Below, one piece after another: positions 50,297-60,293 of a stretch of DNA of 64,000 bases. The number at the start of each line of letters is the position of its first letter. Within the stretch, counting starts at the first letter, position 1. Below the pieces are notes generated by a model. It worked only from the letters and a program-made list of their open reading frames with translations, searched no databases and was not told where the DNA came from. The translations under genes and the position numbers were made by a program. Origin of the DNA: [Clostridium] colinum (GTDB taxonomy: Bacteria; Bacillota; Clostridia; Lachnospirales; CAG-274); contig NZ_OW712331.1 of assembly GCF_940677205.1 (NCBI RefSeq), forward strand, positions 992,001 to 1,056,000, given 5' to 3'.

Positions 50297-51751
50297 TTGC
50301 CCATTAAATTTAAACCTATTTTTTATAGTTTCTTTTTGGCTTACAATATTTCCCCAAGCGTCATATTCATACTCATTTACTATATTATTTTCATCTACTA
50401 TATGAGTACAACTTCCCATTTCATCATTTGCATAATGATAGTAAGTCCTTGCGTGGTTACCACTACTTGCTAAAAGCTCCGAACCTCTTATATATACTGT
50501 CCATTCATTTTCTTTTTCTGCTATTACTTCTCGTTCTGTGTTGAAAATAAATTGTACAAGTTGCCCGTTTTCTTCCATTTCATAACGCAAGCCTTCTGCA
50601 TCATAACGATTTATTTGTGTATTACCGTCAAATGTTTCTACCTTTGTTGTTTGGTTAAAATCGTTGTATGTATAGTTAGCTTTATCATCTTGTAGTAAGT
50701 TACCTGCATTGTCCCATTTAAAGTTTGTTGTTTTATTATCTTTTGTAAATTTAGTAAGTCTATTTCTACCGTCATAAGCATATATCTCTTCTACTCCATT
50801 TACAATTCTTCTTGTCCTATTGTTTGCCTTGTCATAAAACAACTCTTCTTCATAACTTTCAGATTTAACTTTTCTTAACTGACCTATTTCTGTATAAAAA
50901 TACCTTGTTAAGCTATCAAACATTTGTTTACTTTTTCTATTTCCATTTGCGTCATATTTATATCTGTTTGATACTATTAAATTATCATTATGTTTTATAT
51001 TTAAGCTACTTAAATTTAAGTCTTCATCATAGCTATATTCTTGTTCTAGGCTTCCATTTTTAAGGTTTTTTATTAGCCCGTTGTTATAATAATTATACTC
51101 TGCTATGTTATTTTCATTATATAACACATTTTTTAATAAATCAAGCTCATCATATTCAAACTGTGTTGTTTTTCCTGTAACATCTATTTCTTTTATTTTG
51201 TTACCATTTTTGTCATATTCATATGATATTAAAGTACGTCCACTAGCACTCTTACTTGCTATTCTTCCCATTATATCATATGTATAATTATATCTCATTC
51301 CATTAGATATTGCACTTTCTAAATATCCATCTTTTGAATATGTGTATATTTCTTGTAGGCTATTATCTTTTGTTTTTCTATAAAGTAGATTTGCATACAT
51401 ATTGTAGTTATACTGTGTTATACTACCATTTCTATCAACCTTTTCTTTTAGCCTATTTTCAAGGTCATAAAAATATTTCTCTTTTGCTCCACTAGGGTCT
51501 ATTATCTCTGTTATTTGGCTAGAACTATTATATACATACTCTGTTGTGTTATTTTCTCCGTCAGTAGAACTTGTTATATTTCCAGCAAAATCATATGTAT
51601 ATTTTTCTATACTTCCATCTGCCTTTTCTATACCTGTTATTCTACCCCATTTATCTAGTATATAATGAGTTTTGTTTTTCTCCCCGTCCATTATTTCAAT
51701 AATATTTCCTCTAGCGTCATATTCAAAACGTTGTTTTAGCTCTCCTTTGCT
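50276..51751 (-). pseudogene. Rhs shell fragment, central-distal YD repeats
   Basis: Continues the Rhs core in a new frame: SKGELKQRFEYDARGN, then about 20 YD repeats of the form YxYDxxGN/YEYDxxxR, to FKFNGQ just before the conserved C-terminal core motif. The repeats wrap into the hollow beta-shell that encapsulates the toxin. It would be translated only from an internal ATG (51691) without a proper ribosome binding site. Bounded by the two palindromic insertions. Confidence 0.8.
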
Positions 51752-51821
51752 CCTTATTAAGTACCGTAAAGATATACGGACTGCATCAGCAGGCTTTTAG
51801 AAATTTATTTCTAAAAGTACT
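51752..51821. mobile_element. Up to 70-nt palindrome-rich insertion in Rhs (site 1)
   Basis: Breaks Rhs between NNRTMS and SKGELKQ. Holds hairpins CCGTA...TACGG, CTGC-TGAT-GCAG (read on the minus strand) and CTTTTAGAAAT-AA-ATTTCTAAAAG, enclosed by AAGTAC/GTACTT. Up to 70 nt long (1 mod 3), so precise loss would restore the frame. Confidence 0.55.
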
Positions 51822-52367
51822 TGACATTGTACGATTATTCATAAAGTCATATTCGAAACTAACTTTGTTTTCTTCTCCGTCTAGTCTAGTTAATAAGTTG
51901 CCTTCTGCATCATAAGTATTACTTTGTATAACTTTTCCATTTGGTGCTACTACCGTTACTAACTGCCCCATTGGGTTATAATTATATTGATAGCCTAATC
52001 CGTCGTCTTTTTCCCTATTGTATTGCTCTGGTCTTATTTCTTTACTTAAAAGTCCATTTTCATTATAATATTTTCTTGTTATACTTCCGTCTTTTTCTAT
52101 CCTGCGTATTTCTCTATTTAATAAGTCATATTCAATAGTTGTTTTTCTTCCTTGATTGTCTGTTATTTCAACAAGATTGCTAGCTTTGTCATATTTAAAT
52201 TTAGTTGTATTATCTATTCCACCTTTTTCAATATGTCTTTCTTTTACCAATCGGTCTATACTGTCGTATTCTCTTATTATTTCATATCCATTAGGCGTTC
52301 TTATTTTAGTTATATTTCCGTTTTTGTCATACTCATACTTTGTTATAGCATTATCTACAAGTCTTTT
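51786..52367 (-). pseudogene. Rhs shell fragment, proximal-central YD repeats
   Basis: Directly continues the 1,462-aa ORF once one copy of a 10-bp tandem duplication is ignored: the joined reading is GRLIEEKRLVDNAITKYEYD. YD repeats follow (FKYDKASNLVEITDNQGRK, IEYDLLNREIRRIEKDG, YNYNPMGQLVTVV) to NNRTMSS, where the palindromic insertion introduces a stop. Not a gene by itself. Confidence 0.8.
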
Positions 52368-55300
52368 TTCTTCTATATTCTTCTATAAGCCTTCCCGATT
52401 TATCATAATTATACACTATTTCTTGCCATAGTTTATGATTTATCTTTCTTCTTTCTTTTGCTATTTTATTAAATATGTTATAGCTATATTCTTGCACTGC
52501 TCCTGTACAATCACTTACTTTTGTTCTTCTGTTATCTTTATCATAACTAAAACTTATTGTATGTACTTCTCCAACATAGCTATCTTTTGTTTGATGCTCT
52601 ACATATCTATTTTCTTTTACAACATTTCCCGATAAGTCATACTCATATGTTGTAAGCCTATATTCATATGTATTAAAAGGCTCTCTTTTTTCTATAAGCC
52701 AATTCATATGGTTATATTTATATAAAATACCTATCCTATTTTCATCATTTTCTCCTTTTTTATATCCATATGAATTAATTTCTTTTATAACATTTCCCGA
52801 TAAATCATAAACATATCTTTTTAATACATTATGTCTAGGGTCTGTTATTTGTACTAGCCTATTCATACAGTCGTATTCATAAACATATCCTGCACCGTCA
52901 TCTTTTTCTTTGTCATATTGTTCTGGGGCTATTTTCTTTATTATGTTTCCGTTTGCATCATATTTTATACGTTCTATGCTACCGTCTGGATATATTGTTT
53001 TTATCTTATTGTCATATTCGTCATATACATATGTTATCCCTTCACCGTCATTTGCTTTAACATCATAGCTATTTGGGTTTATTTCTTTTAATAAATTACC
53101 CTCATAATCTCTAGGTGTTGCATATATGTTACCTTCTGCATCTTCTGTTTTTAATACCTTATGAAATGGGTCATATTCATAGCTTGTCCATATTTCTTTT
53201 TCTATGTTATTTGGCAATATAACTTTTTTTAGATTAAACATCTGGTCATACTCATATATTGTTGTATTCCCCATTTGGTCTATCTCTTTTGTCATTATAT
53301 CCATTGGGTCATATTCAAAGGCTCTTATTCCATATCCATTATCTACACTTTGGCATCTTCCAGCCTTATCATATGTATATTTATACTCATTTTCTTCTGT
53401 TACATATTTTGTAGGTTTATTAAACTGTCCTTCCTTAAAGTTATATTCAAATATTTTTTCTCTTCCTTCTGGGTCTATTTCTTTTATAATTCTTCCATAC
53501 TGGTCATATTCATATAATACTATAAGTTCTCTTTCATCATCTATTTTACCTACACTTTTTATAACATTTCCTTTTTGGTCATATATATAACTAAATTCTT
53601 TACCTGCGTTGTCCCATTCTTTTATTAAATTATTGTTTTCATCATACTCATAATAAGTTGTCAAACCATTTGGCAAATGTTCCTCTAGCTTTAGCCCTTT
53701 TTTATTATACGCATATCTTTTTTCATTTCCAAGCCTATCTCTTTCATATATAACATTTTGCCATATGTCACATTTTATTTCTTCATATGTTCCGTCTTGA
53801 TATACTGTTTTTATTGGTTCATTTTTACTATCATAATAATATTTTACTTCTCTATTCATTTTTGGCAATATATACGTATTTACCCTATTGTCATCATCAT
53901 ATATAAATTTATATTCTTGCCCTGTTGCTACCGTTTGATATATTACCCTGTTTTTCTCGTCATATTTATTATTTACAAATGTTACACCTTCAGTATTAGT
54001 TACACTTTCTATTACTCCCTGTTCATTGTAGCTATATCTTTCTATCCCCTTGTTAGGTATTTCTACACTTATTAAATAATCTCCGTCATATTCATATTTT
54101 ATCTTACGGTTCATATTATCTGTTATACTTTTTATTTTTGTTTCTTTTATTTCAAACTCAAAATATTGACCACTTGCAAAATTTATTCGTTTTAGTATAT
54201 CATCTTCATATATATACTCTCTTTTGTTTCCATTTGTATCTATAACATACAATAATAAACCATTTTCTTTATATATAAGTGTTTGTTTTGTAAGTATATT
54301 ATATGCTTTATACCCATTTTCAAGTTTAATCAATGAAAATACTTCTTCTTCATTTCTTATGCTTTTTATTTCTTTTTCTTCATTAGTATAAAATATTTCT
54401 TTTTTATTTTCAAATGTATATAGCTTTATATATCCTTTTTCAAATTCAAGACTACTAAATATACTTAAGTTCCAGCCTTTGCCTACTAATGACACTCTAT
54501 TATGTATTGATTGATAGTTTCTTTCTATTGCAACATCTTCTAATATGTCATTTATTATTAAGTCACATTGCTCTATCAAAAAACTTCCTGTTATTGCATC
54601 TACGGGCTCACTTATTTTTAAAATTCTTTTTGCTTCTGGTAAACTACCATTACCTGATAACATAAAATCAAGTGCCATTTCTGCTGGTGATAGTATATAA
54701 TCAAAGGTATTATCTTTAAATGTCAATTTGTCATCAATAGCTACATCTACTGTTCTTGAAACTATACCCTCTGTAGCTTCTGATAATGCAGAACCACCAA
54801 CAGTAATTGCTACATTTTGTATTTTTTTTGCACAACTAGCACCATTTTTTAATATTGCAATTTTTCCAAATAATTTTGCCACACCTGCTCCTGATGCTGC
54901 GGCTAAAACAGAACCTAATCCAGCAAAAGCATAATCTTTTGGACTTGAAACATTAGAACTTACGACATCACAAATAGCTTTAAAAGCTAAAATAGTTACA
55001 CCTGTCCTTACAACACTATTTACTGCAACAGCTGCAATAGCCAATCCCCCCACACCAGCTGCTATTCCTGCTACTAGTACACTTACAGCTAATATACATA
55101 CTGCTCCTATTGCTATACCTGCTGCTAATCCTTTCCAATCAAATTTTCCTTCTTTTGGAGCATCATCAAATGGTGGAAATTCCATATATACTCTACCTTG
55201 ATATACTATATTTTCGTGGGATATTATATCAAATCTATTGTTCATAACAATCATTGTATCATTGCTTAAAACAGGCAATTCTACTAATTGTTTTTTCTCA

Positions 55301-56739
55301 TTTAATTGCTTAGTCATTGAATATGTACCTTTTGATACTATTTGTTCTAATACATTTTCTATTAAGCAATTTGTTCTTATAAATAAATTTTGTAATAAAG
55401 ATTGTATTATTTGATTTTTTCCACTTTCTATTGTTATGTTTTCAAGTGCTACAATATCTATTATTTTATGGCTTTCAAACTTTATTCCTGTTTCATCATC
55501 AAACAATATTTCTAATGGTAAGTTTAAATCATTACTTGTCCCTTTAAACCTTAATATACTTGGATACATATCCATTCTTTTGTTATGCTCTGTTACCATT
55601 CCTCTGTTTTGAACATTGCTAAAGCCTTCAAAATCTAAATCACTTTTTTCATCATTACCACCATTTGTTCTTGGACTATTTGTAGCTATTCCACTTCTTT
55701 CGTCTGCACTTTGAAAATATAAAGACACTTTCGTACCAACTTTAGGCATACAATACATTAAGCTTCCAGATGTTGGAGTCCATTTATAATCATATTCTCC
55801 ATTTTTTCCATCTATATCTAACTTCAACCATACTTTTTCATTAGATGTTTTTGTTACTTCACCTAATAATGTTAACCCTGTAAACAAGTTGTTATAATAT
55901 TCTACTATATTTATATAGTTTTCTTTTGCAAGTTTATAATAAAATATTATTTCACCTTTTTCAAAAACTACTTGTTTTTCACATATGATTAATTTTTTAT
56001 CATCAAATAATACTCTATCCCCTAATTGAAAATTTCTTCCGTCTTTTATATAATATGCTATGTAGTATGATTTACTTAATCCTAATTTTTTACCTACTTC
56101 ATAATACTTCTTATCTATTGTTACCTTATATGTTTTTGTATCAAATAAACGTTCATACTCTTTGTCTTTTTTATCTCCAAATCGTACTCCAAACCATATA
56201 CGAGGATTTCCTGTTAATATATCCGACTGTATAGGTTTGTTAAAATGACTTGCAAGTCTTCTTGTAAATTCCCAGTCTGTTTCTTTATATTGTATTAATG
56301 GTTTCCCTATTTTTCTATCTTTTCCTATTGTACATATAACTTTATTTTCTCCTATTACGTCTTTTATTACTTCTGCATAAGTCATATTTACATTTTGGAA
56401 AGATTTACTTTTCTTTTCTATATCGAATAAATAAGATGAACTTATACCATTTATTTCTATTTCATAGTAGTTTCCTTCTTTTCTTATTGTAGTATTTAAT
56501 ATTATTCCTTCAAATATTCCATATTCTTTTTCTTGTCCATTTTCATCAAATTCTACTACTTTTATAGGCTCTCCAAAACATTTTTCTTTTATTTGTTCCA
56601 TTCCTATACTTGCTGGTATTATACCTTTTACATATATAGTTGGGTGTTCATTTGTTTTTATAACTATTTTTATATCTCTTATTGTTTGTATTGTAAATTT
56701 TCCTGTTATTTTTATCTTATGTGCTGATAAATATTCCAT
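52351..56739 (-). CDS. VgrG-like spike fused to DUF6531/Rhs toxin shell, frameshifted
   Basis: A 1,462-aa ORF and the N-terminal two-thirds of a polymorphic toxin. Residues ~1-290 match the gp27/VgrG/phage gpD hub (YKETDWEFTRRLASHF at ~151-166). About 292-360 is a gp5-like OB fold (GEVTKTSNEKVWLKLD, CMPKVGTKVSLYF). Short beta spike repeats follow. A Gly/Ala-rich hydrophobic region (~535-640) may be a translocation segment. DUF6531 starts at ~713 (AITGSFLIEQCDL), then YD repeats to the end. A 10-bp duplication shifts the frame so that it ends in a junk tail (EYRRKKTCR). The ATG has GGGGGGAT 3 nt upstream. Without the lesions, the chain would run to 49663, about 2,300 aa. Confidence 0.85.
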   Translation of the reverse strand: MEYLSAHKIKITGKFTIQTIRDIKIVIKTNEHPTIYVKGIIPASIGMEQIKEKCFGEPIKVVEFDENGQEKEYGIFEGIILNTTIRKEGNYYEIEINGISSSYLFDIEKKSKSFQNVNMTYAEVIKDVIGENKVICTIGKDRKIGKPLIQYKETDWEFTRRLASHFNKPIQSDILTGNPRIWFGVRFGDKKDKEYERLFDTKTYKVTIDKKYYEVGKKLGLSKSYYIAYYIKDGRNFQLGDRVLFDDKKLIICEKQVVFEKGEIIFYYKLAKENYINIVEYYNNLFTGLTLLGEVTKTSNEKVWLKLDIDGKNGEYDYKWTPTSGSLMYCMPKVGTKVSLYFQSADERSGIATNSPRTNGGNDEKSDLDFEGFSNVQNRGMVTEHNKRMDMYPSILRFKGTSNDLNLPLEILFDDETGIKFESHKIIDIVALENITIESGKNQIIQSLLQNLFIRTNCLIENVLEQIVSKGTYSMTKQLNEKKQLVELPVLSNDTMIVMNNRFDIISHENIVYQGRVYMEFPPFDDAPKEGKFDWKGLAAGIAIGAVCILAVSVLVAGIAAGVGGLAIAAVAVNSVVRTGVTILAFKAICDVVSSNVSSPKDYAFAGLGSVLAAASGAGVAKLFGKIAILKNGASCAKKIQNVAITVGGSALSEATEGIVSRTVDVAIDDKLTFKDNTFDYILSPAEMALDFMLSGNGSLPEAKRILKISEPVDAITGSFLIEQCDLIINDILEDVAIERNYQSIHNRVSLVGKGWNLSIFSSLEFEKGYIKLYTFENKKEIFYTNEEKEIKSIRNEEEVFSLIKLENGYKAYNILTKQTLIYKENGLLLYVIDTNGNKREYIYEDDILKRINFASGQYFEFEIKETKIKSITDNMNRKIKYEYDGDYLISVEIPNKGIERYSYNEQGVIESVTNTEGVTFVNNKYDEKNRVIYQTVATGQEYKFIYDDDNRVNTYILPKMNREVKYYYDSKNEPIKTVYQDGTYEEIKCDIWQNVIYERDRLGNEKRYAYNKKGLKLEEHLPNGLTTYYEYDENNNLIKEWDNAGKEFSYIYDQKGNVIKSVGKIDDERELIVLYEYDQYGRIIKEIDPEGREKIFEYNFKEGQFNKPTKYVTEENEYKYTYDKAGRCQSVDNGYGIRAFEYDPMDIMTKEIDQMGNTTIYEYDQMFNLKKVILPNNIEKEIWTSYEYDPFHKVLKTEDAEGNIYATPRDYEGNLLKEINPNSYDVKANDGEGITYVYDEYDNKIKTIYPDGSIERIKYDANGNIIKKIAPEQYDKEKDDGAGYVYEYDCMNRLVQITDPRHNVLKRYVYDLSGNVIKEINSYGYKKGENDENRIGILYKYNHMNWLIEKREPFNTYEYRLTTYEYDLSGNVVKENRYVEHQTKDSYVGEVHTISFSYDKDNRRTKVSDCTGAVQEYSYNIFNKIAKERRKINHKLWQEIVYNYDKSGRLIEEYRRKKTCR
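52368..52387. repeat. 10-bp tandem duplication causing Rhs frameshift
   Basis: TTCTTCTATA occurs twice in a row. One copy keeps the Rhs frame; two shift it. Confidence 0.9.
52381..52770. repeat. 390-bp direct repeat, copy B
   Basis: Inside the Rhs gene; partner at 48521-48910. Its left edge lies within the 10-bp duplication. Confidence 0.9.
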
Positions 56740-56792
56740 TTTATCCCCCCATATACTTAAAATAATTAACTTAACTTTTTTACAAATTTATT

Positions 56793-57230
56793 TTATCTAC
56801 TTAGTATCTTTATTATAAAATATAATGAGTTAAATAACATACAATATATTGAAGGAGAATATATTATACTTAATATTTTATATGTTTTATTTTTTGTACT
56901 TATATTTTGAATAAGAAAAAATATAAACATATAAATAATCATATTTGGTATAAAGAAAATATATAAAATAAATCCTATTATTAAAATAGCTTTAACAAAA
57001 TTGTTGACTATATCAAAAACTTTTTTAGTTATATTGTTCCCATTATAAATAATTAAAAATACATAATATATAATGTATATAAAAATAGATAGTATTTTAG
57101 GAAGAGTTAAATATTTTATATGATCATGTCCAAATAAAAAAAATTGAATTAAAAAGAAATTTATTATTGAAAAATAACTTATAATGATACCACTAATTAT
57201 AAAAAATATTAGTTTTATTTTACTTTTCAT
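56793..57230 (-). CDS. Membrane immunity-like protein
   Basis: 145-aa protein with about four membrane segments. It is a paralogue of the protein at 61684-62265: shared KILSIFIYIIYYVFL-type and KILSIIYSPSIYCML-type segments and the same MKS-IKL start. Each lies behind a toxin gene or its remnant, so both look like membrane immunity proteins of one family. The ribosome binding site is AGGAGTG. It lies between the toxin cassettes and the VgrG-Rhs gene. Confidence 0.6.
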   Translation of the reverse strand: MKSKIKLIFFIISGIIISYFSIINFFLIQFFLFGHDHIKYLTLPKILSIFIYIIYYVFLIIYNGNNITKKVFDIVNNFVKAILIIGFILYIFFIPNMIIYMFIFFLIQNISTKNKTYKILSIIYSPSIYCMLFNSLYFIIKILSR

Positions 57231-57425
57231 TAATTTTTCACTCCTAAATTTTTATAAAAATTTTAATATTTATAAGCTAAAAGCCTTTCTAAAGATTTAG
57301 CTTCATTACAATAATTATTTAACTAAATATCAGACATTAAATAACCAATAACTTTCTGAAAATACATCATATACACCAGGAACCCCATTCTAATAGAACT
57401 ACCACAATACTCCAATTTCTTATTT
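57231..57425 (-). pseudogene. Remnant of a toxin-gene tail
   Basis: A short decoded stretch (GVPGVYDVFSESYWLFNV, then stop) in otherwise non-coding DNA just before an immunity gene. Position and style suggest the last residues of a lost toxin. Very short, so tentative. Confidence 0.3.
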
Positions 57426-57911
57426 TTATGGTAATAATATAGCATTATTTAGAATATTAAATCCACTAAATATAATACAAATATTAAAAATCAAAAATAT
57501 AATTAATATTAGTAATAATATTATTATAATTTTTATATTTATTAAATTCTTACACTTAAAAATAGCAATAAAACTTAATGGTATAATTACTAAAATGTTA
57601 TAAAAAACTTCTAATATTACTACTAAAAGAGATAATAATAACCCATATATGTATGCTCTTTGAAAAACTATTAAAAAAATATATATAATAAAATCTGTTA
57701 TAATTTTAAATATAATATTAAAGTAAAAAAGTTTTTTTATATTAAATACATAATAAATACCTATAAAATATCTTATAATAAAAAAATATATATAACCTAT
57801 TTCATCAAATAAATTTGAATATATTACATCATCTTTAAAAAAAATACTTCTTATTAATAAAAATAATATATATATTAAATCAATTATATTAAAGATTTTA
57901 ATATTACTCAT
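57426..57911 (-). CDS. Membrane immunity-like protein, five to six helices
   Basis: 161-aa very hydrophobic protein (Ile/Phe/Leu-rich). Its end (LIIFLIFNICIIFSGFN... AILLP) is clearly related to the end of the neighbour at 58005-58517 (ISIFNICLIFNGE... VILLP), so the two are tandem paralogues. AAGGAG site before ATG. Likely immunity to the toxin at 58523-59575 or a spare copy from an earlier cassette. No known family. Confidence 0.55.
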   Translation of the reverse strand: MSNIKIFNIIDLIYILFLLIRSIFFKDDVIYSNLFDEIGYIYFFIIRYFIGIYYVFNIKKLFYFNIIFKIITDFIIYIFLIVFQRAYIYGLLLSLLVVILEVFYNILVIIPLSFIAIFKCKNLINIKIIIILLLILIIFLIFNICIIFSGFNILNNAILLP

Positions 57912-58004
57912 TATTAACTCCTTGTATAAAGTTTTTTATATTATTTTACATCTTTATAATATCATCTTTTTATTTAATTTCTATTATATACTATTATTTT
58001 CTTT

Positions 58005-58517
58005 TTACGGTAATAGTATTACTTTATAAATATACTCCCCATTAAATATTAAGCAAATATTAAATATTGATATTAGTATTAATATCACGTTTATAATATT
58101 TTTTAAATATTTAATACTCTCTGTTCTATTTAATATTAAATAGAGTGTTGGTATATTAAATATTTGTGTTATAAATATTTCAAAATAAATTAATAATAAA
58201 TTAAGACCTGGAAGTAAATTTAACCCTGTAATAACAGCATATAAATAAAATAATATACTAAATATATTCCCATAAAATATAAACTTTTTATCTTTTTTAT
58301 TATTATTTTGTAAAAGTATACTAAGTAAATTCCTAATTAAAACAATATATCTAAATGTTATAAATAATATACTGTAATAAACAAAAAACATAAGAAATAT
58401 ACCTAATAATTTCACTTCAAATAAAACAAATAAAAATATAATCATCAAAATAAAGAAATAAAAAATAGTCATTAATATAACAAATAGATTTGTTTTTAAA
58501 TTTAAATAATTTTTCAT
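58005..58517 (-). CDS. Membrane immunity-like protein adjacent to toxin C
   Basis: 170-aa polytopic membrane protein with about five segments. It starts 5 bp after the toxin C stop, and its ribosome binding site (AAAGGAT) lies within the toxin's last codons, so translation is coupled. Such coupling is typical for a cognate immunity gene. Paralogue of 57426-57911. A membrane immunity protein implies that the toxin acts on or through the membrane. Confidence 0.65.
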   Translation of the reverse strand: MKNYLNLKTNLFVILMTIFYFFILMIIFLFVLFEVKLLGIFLMFFVYYSILFITFRYIVLIRNLLSILLQNNNKKDKKFIFYGNIFSILFYLYAVITGLNLLPGLNLLLIYFEIFITQIFNIPTLYLILNRTESIKYLKNIINVILILISIFNICLIFNGEYIYKVILLP

Positions 58518-58522
58518 TTAAT

Positions 58523-59575
58523 TCATCCTTTAATAAAATTTATTATTTTTTCTTGAATATTATAAACTTTTTGTATATCATCTAATGGTATTAAGTTATT
58601 AAGTTTATCTTTAATAAAAAGTTCATAATCATTAGGTATCAAAAATAAAGTATCCTCTCCAACATTACCCATACCATTAATACTGTTATATGGAAATACA
58701 TCTTTAAAAGTATGTGAAATTCCATCATTACCATAATTATATGTACCCATATTAATAAAATCTGTATCCCTATCAAGCAAAATTCCTTTTGGTAGATTTT
58801 CTTTTGTATATTTTTCATTTGGATTTTCTAAACTATAAACAGCCTCAAAATATCCATAATCAAGTTCTTTTCCATTTTCATCATAATCAACTGATACAAA
58901 TTTTAAATTATATATATTATTTCCTTCCCCTTGCTTATGATAAACAGATGCCCCTACTGGTAATAGTTTCCATTTACCTTCTTTAACTTCTTTTAACATA
59001 TCTTCTAAATTTTGTGGAGCTCTACTTAAATCATTCATTACATTTCTAAAATAATGTTGTTCTTCTGCTGGTATACAAAATATTCCATTAGAATTTATAG
59101 CTTGATTCATTATCTTAGCAATTTCTCTAGCTTGCTCATAACTAAATATATCTAACTCATTATCTTTCTGAGCTCTATATAAATCTGCCATTATTTTTTT
59201 AAACTCCTCTTGTATTATTATCTTTGGCATTTTATTATAAAGTTCTCCTTTAATTAAAAACCCTAATGGAGCATCACCTGTCATTTCATCTACTTTACTT
59301 ACCCCCATTTCAAATGAGTTATCAATTACACTTTGCATATGTTTAACAAATTTTTCTGGTTCTTTAGATAAATTTATTCCTGTACCTTCTCTATTAATTA
59401 AATTTTTTAAAACTTCATTATCTTTATTTGGATCTACAATATCATCTGTTTCAATATTACTATCTAAGTTAAAATTTTTTTCACTCATAACAGATTCTTC
59501 TTCATAAGTTAAATATTGTCCTGAATCTAATGGTTCTATTAGTCCCCCGTGTCTAAATACTAAAAATGAGTTCAT
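58523..59575 (-). CDS. Toxin C: PAAR-like C-half with toxin tip
   Basis: 350 aa. The start MNSFLVFRHGGLIEPLDSGQ is the second half of a PAAR-like (DUF4280-type) domain; the Cys of the VCRHGG motif is Phe here. A helical linker follows (~90-200), then a C-terminal domain with NMGTYNYGNDGISHTFKDV and GNVGEDTLF. That domain is shared with toxin B but not with toxin A. Family not recognised; the TYNY...H...DV.PY pattern occurs in clostridial polymorphic toxins, as far as I recall. The first half of the PAAR-like domain upstream is degenerate (59576-60167), so full-length product is not made. Confidence 0.65.
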   Translation of the reverse strand: MNSFLVFRHGGLIEPLDSGQYLTYEEESVMSEKNFNLDSNIETDDIVDPNKDNEVLKNLINREGTGINLSKEPEKFVKHMQSVIDNSFEMGVSKVDEMTGDAPLGFLIKGELYNKMPKIIIQEEFKKIMADLYRAQKDNELDIFSYEQAREIAKIMNQAINSNGIFCIPAEEQHYFRNVMNDLSRAPQNLEDMLKEVKEGKWKLLPVGASVYHKQGEGNNIYNLKFVSVDYDENGKELDYGYFEAVYSLENPNEKYTKENLPKGILLDRDTDFINMGTYNYGNDGISHTFKDVFPYNSINGMGNVGEDTLFLIPNDYELFIKDKLNNLIPLDDIQKVYNIQEKIINFIKG

Positions 59576-59723
59576 TGTTAATATTTCATATCCCTTTGAA
59601 GGGTCATTTCCATCTTTTTCTTTATCGCTTGCATCTTTTTCTCCATTATCAACAATTCTTACTTTTTTCTTAGTATCTAACCACGTTTCTAATATACAAG
59701 GTACACAAGCCTTTTCTTTTATA
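59488..59723. repeat. 236-bp PAAR-like repeat, copy 3
   Basis: Encodes CVPCILETWLDTKKK to the GQ-LTYEEE stretch. Near-identical copies at 61355-61590 and 63069-63304. Confidence 0.88.
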
Positions 59724-60167
59724 TTTTTTCTTTATTTTTCCCTTTTCATCTGCTATTTCTTTCTATAATAATACACATTCTGATTTTAGATATTTGCTAT
59801 CCGAGCTACACACTCCAAAACTCATTATATTTTCAAATTCTAATTTATCTAATTTATGTGCTAATGGTTTTTCTTCTACGTACACTCCGTGGTCTTTTAA
59901 TATATTTAATTTCCTTTCGTGGCTACCACATCTACATTTTAATAATGCCCCTCTTACTAAATATTCATTTGATAAAATTTTTTCTCAAACTTTTCTATGT
60001 CTTCATTTATTTTTTTCTTCTTCTGTTTTATCTTTATCATTTTCTTCTCTTTGTTTTCATAAATTTTACTCTAATTTATTAAAATCTTATTTTTTATTTA
60101 TTGATTATATTCATCTTTATAACCTTTTGCTAAATTATAAATCCAAGATTCTTCATATTTTTTTCAA
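59576..60167 (-). pseudogene. Degenerate PAAR-like N-half of toxin C
   Basis: From a TTG behind AGGAGAT it matches the intact protein at 63300-63797, but A-tract changes and stops break it: seven A after the start codon instead of six, stop codons in the coiled linker, a frameshift before NEYLVRGALLKCRCG, and TAG after KSECVLL. The core itself (59782-59975) is unchanged at DNA level, which points to recent copying or gene conversion. Confidence 0.8.
59782..59975. repeat. 194-bp identical PAAR core, copy 3
   Basis: No base difference seen from 63364-63557. Confidence 0.88.
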
Positions 60168-60293
60168 TATAAACCATCTCCTAATACTTTTAATATCATT
60201 AACTTTATTTATTATATATATTTTTTAATTGTATGTATTATAAATTTTCATATTATCTCTTAAATATTTGACCCATTACATTTTTCCTGAGTT

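Noticed and set aside
50276-56739. YD-repeat region as a DNA tandem repeat
   Set aside because: The period is seen only in protein; DNA units are too diverged to be called a satellite.
59794-60228. Plus-strand ORFs at 59794-60228 and 63376-63816 with identical N-terminal halves
   Set aside because: They are antisense shadows of the PAAR-like core repeat. Their identity reflects the 194-bp DNA repeat; there is no ribosome binding site.
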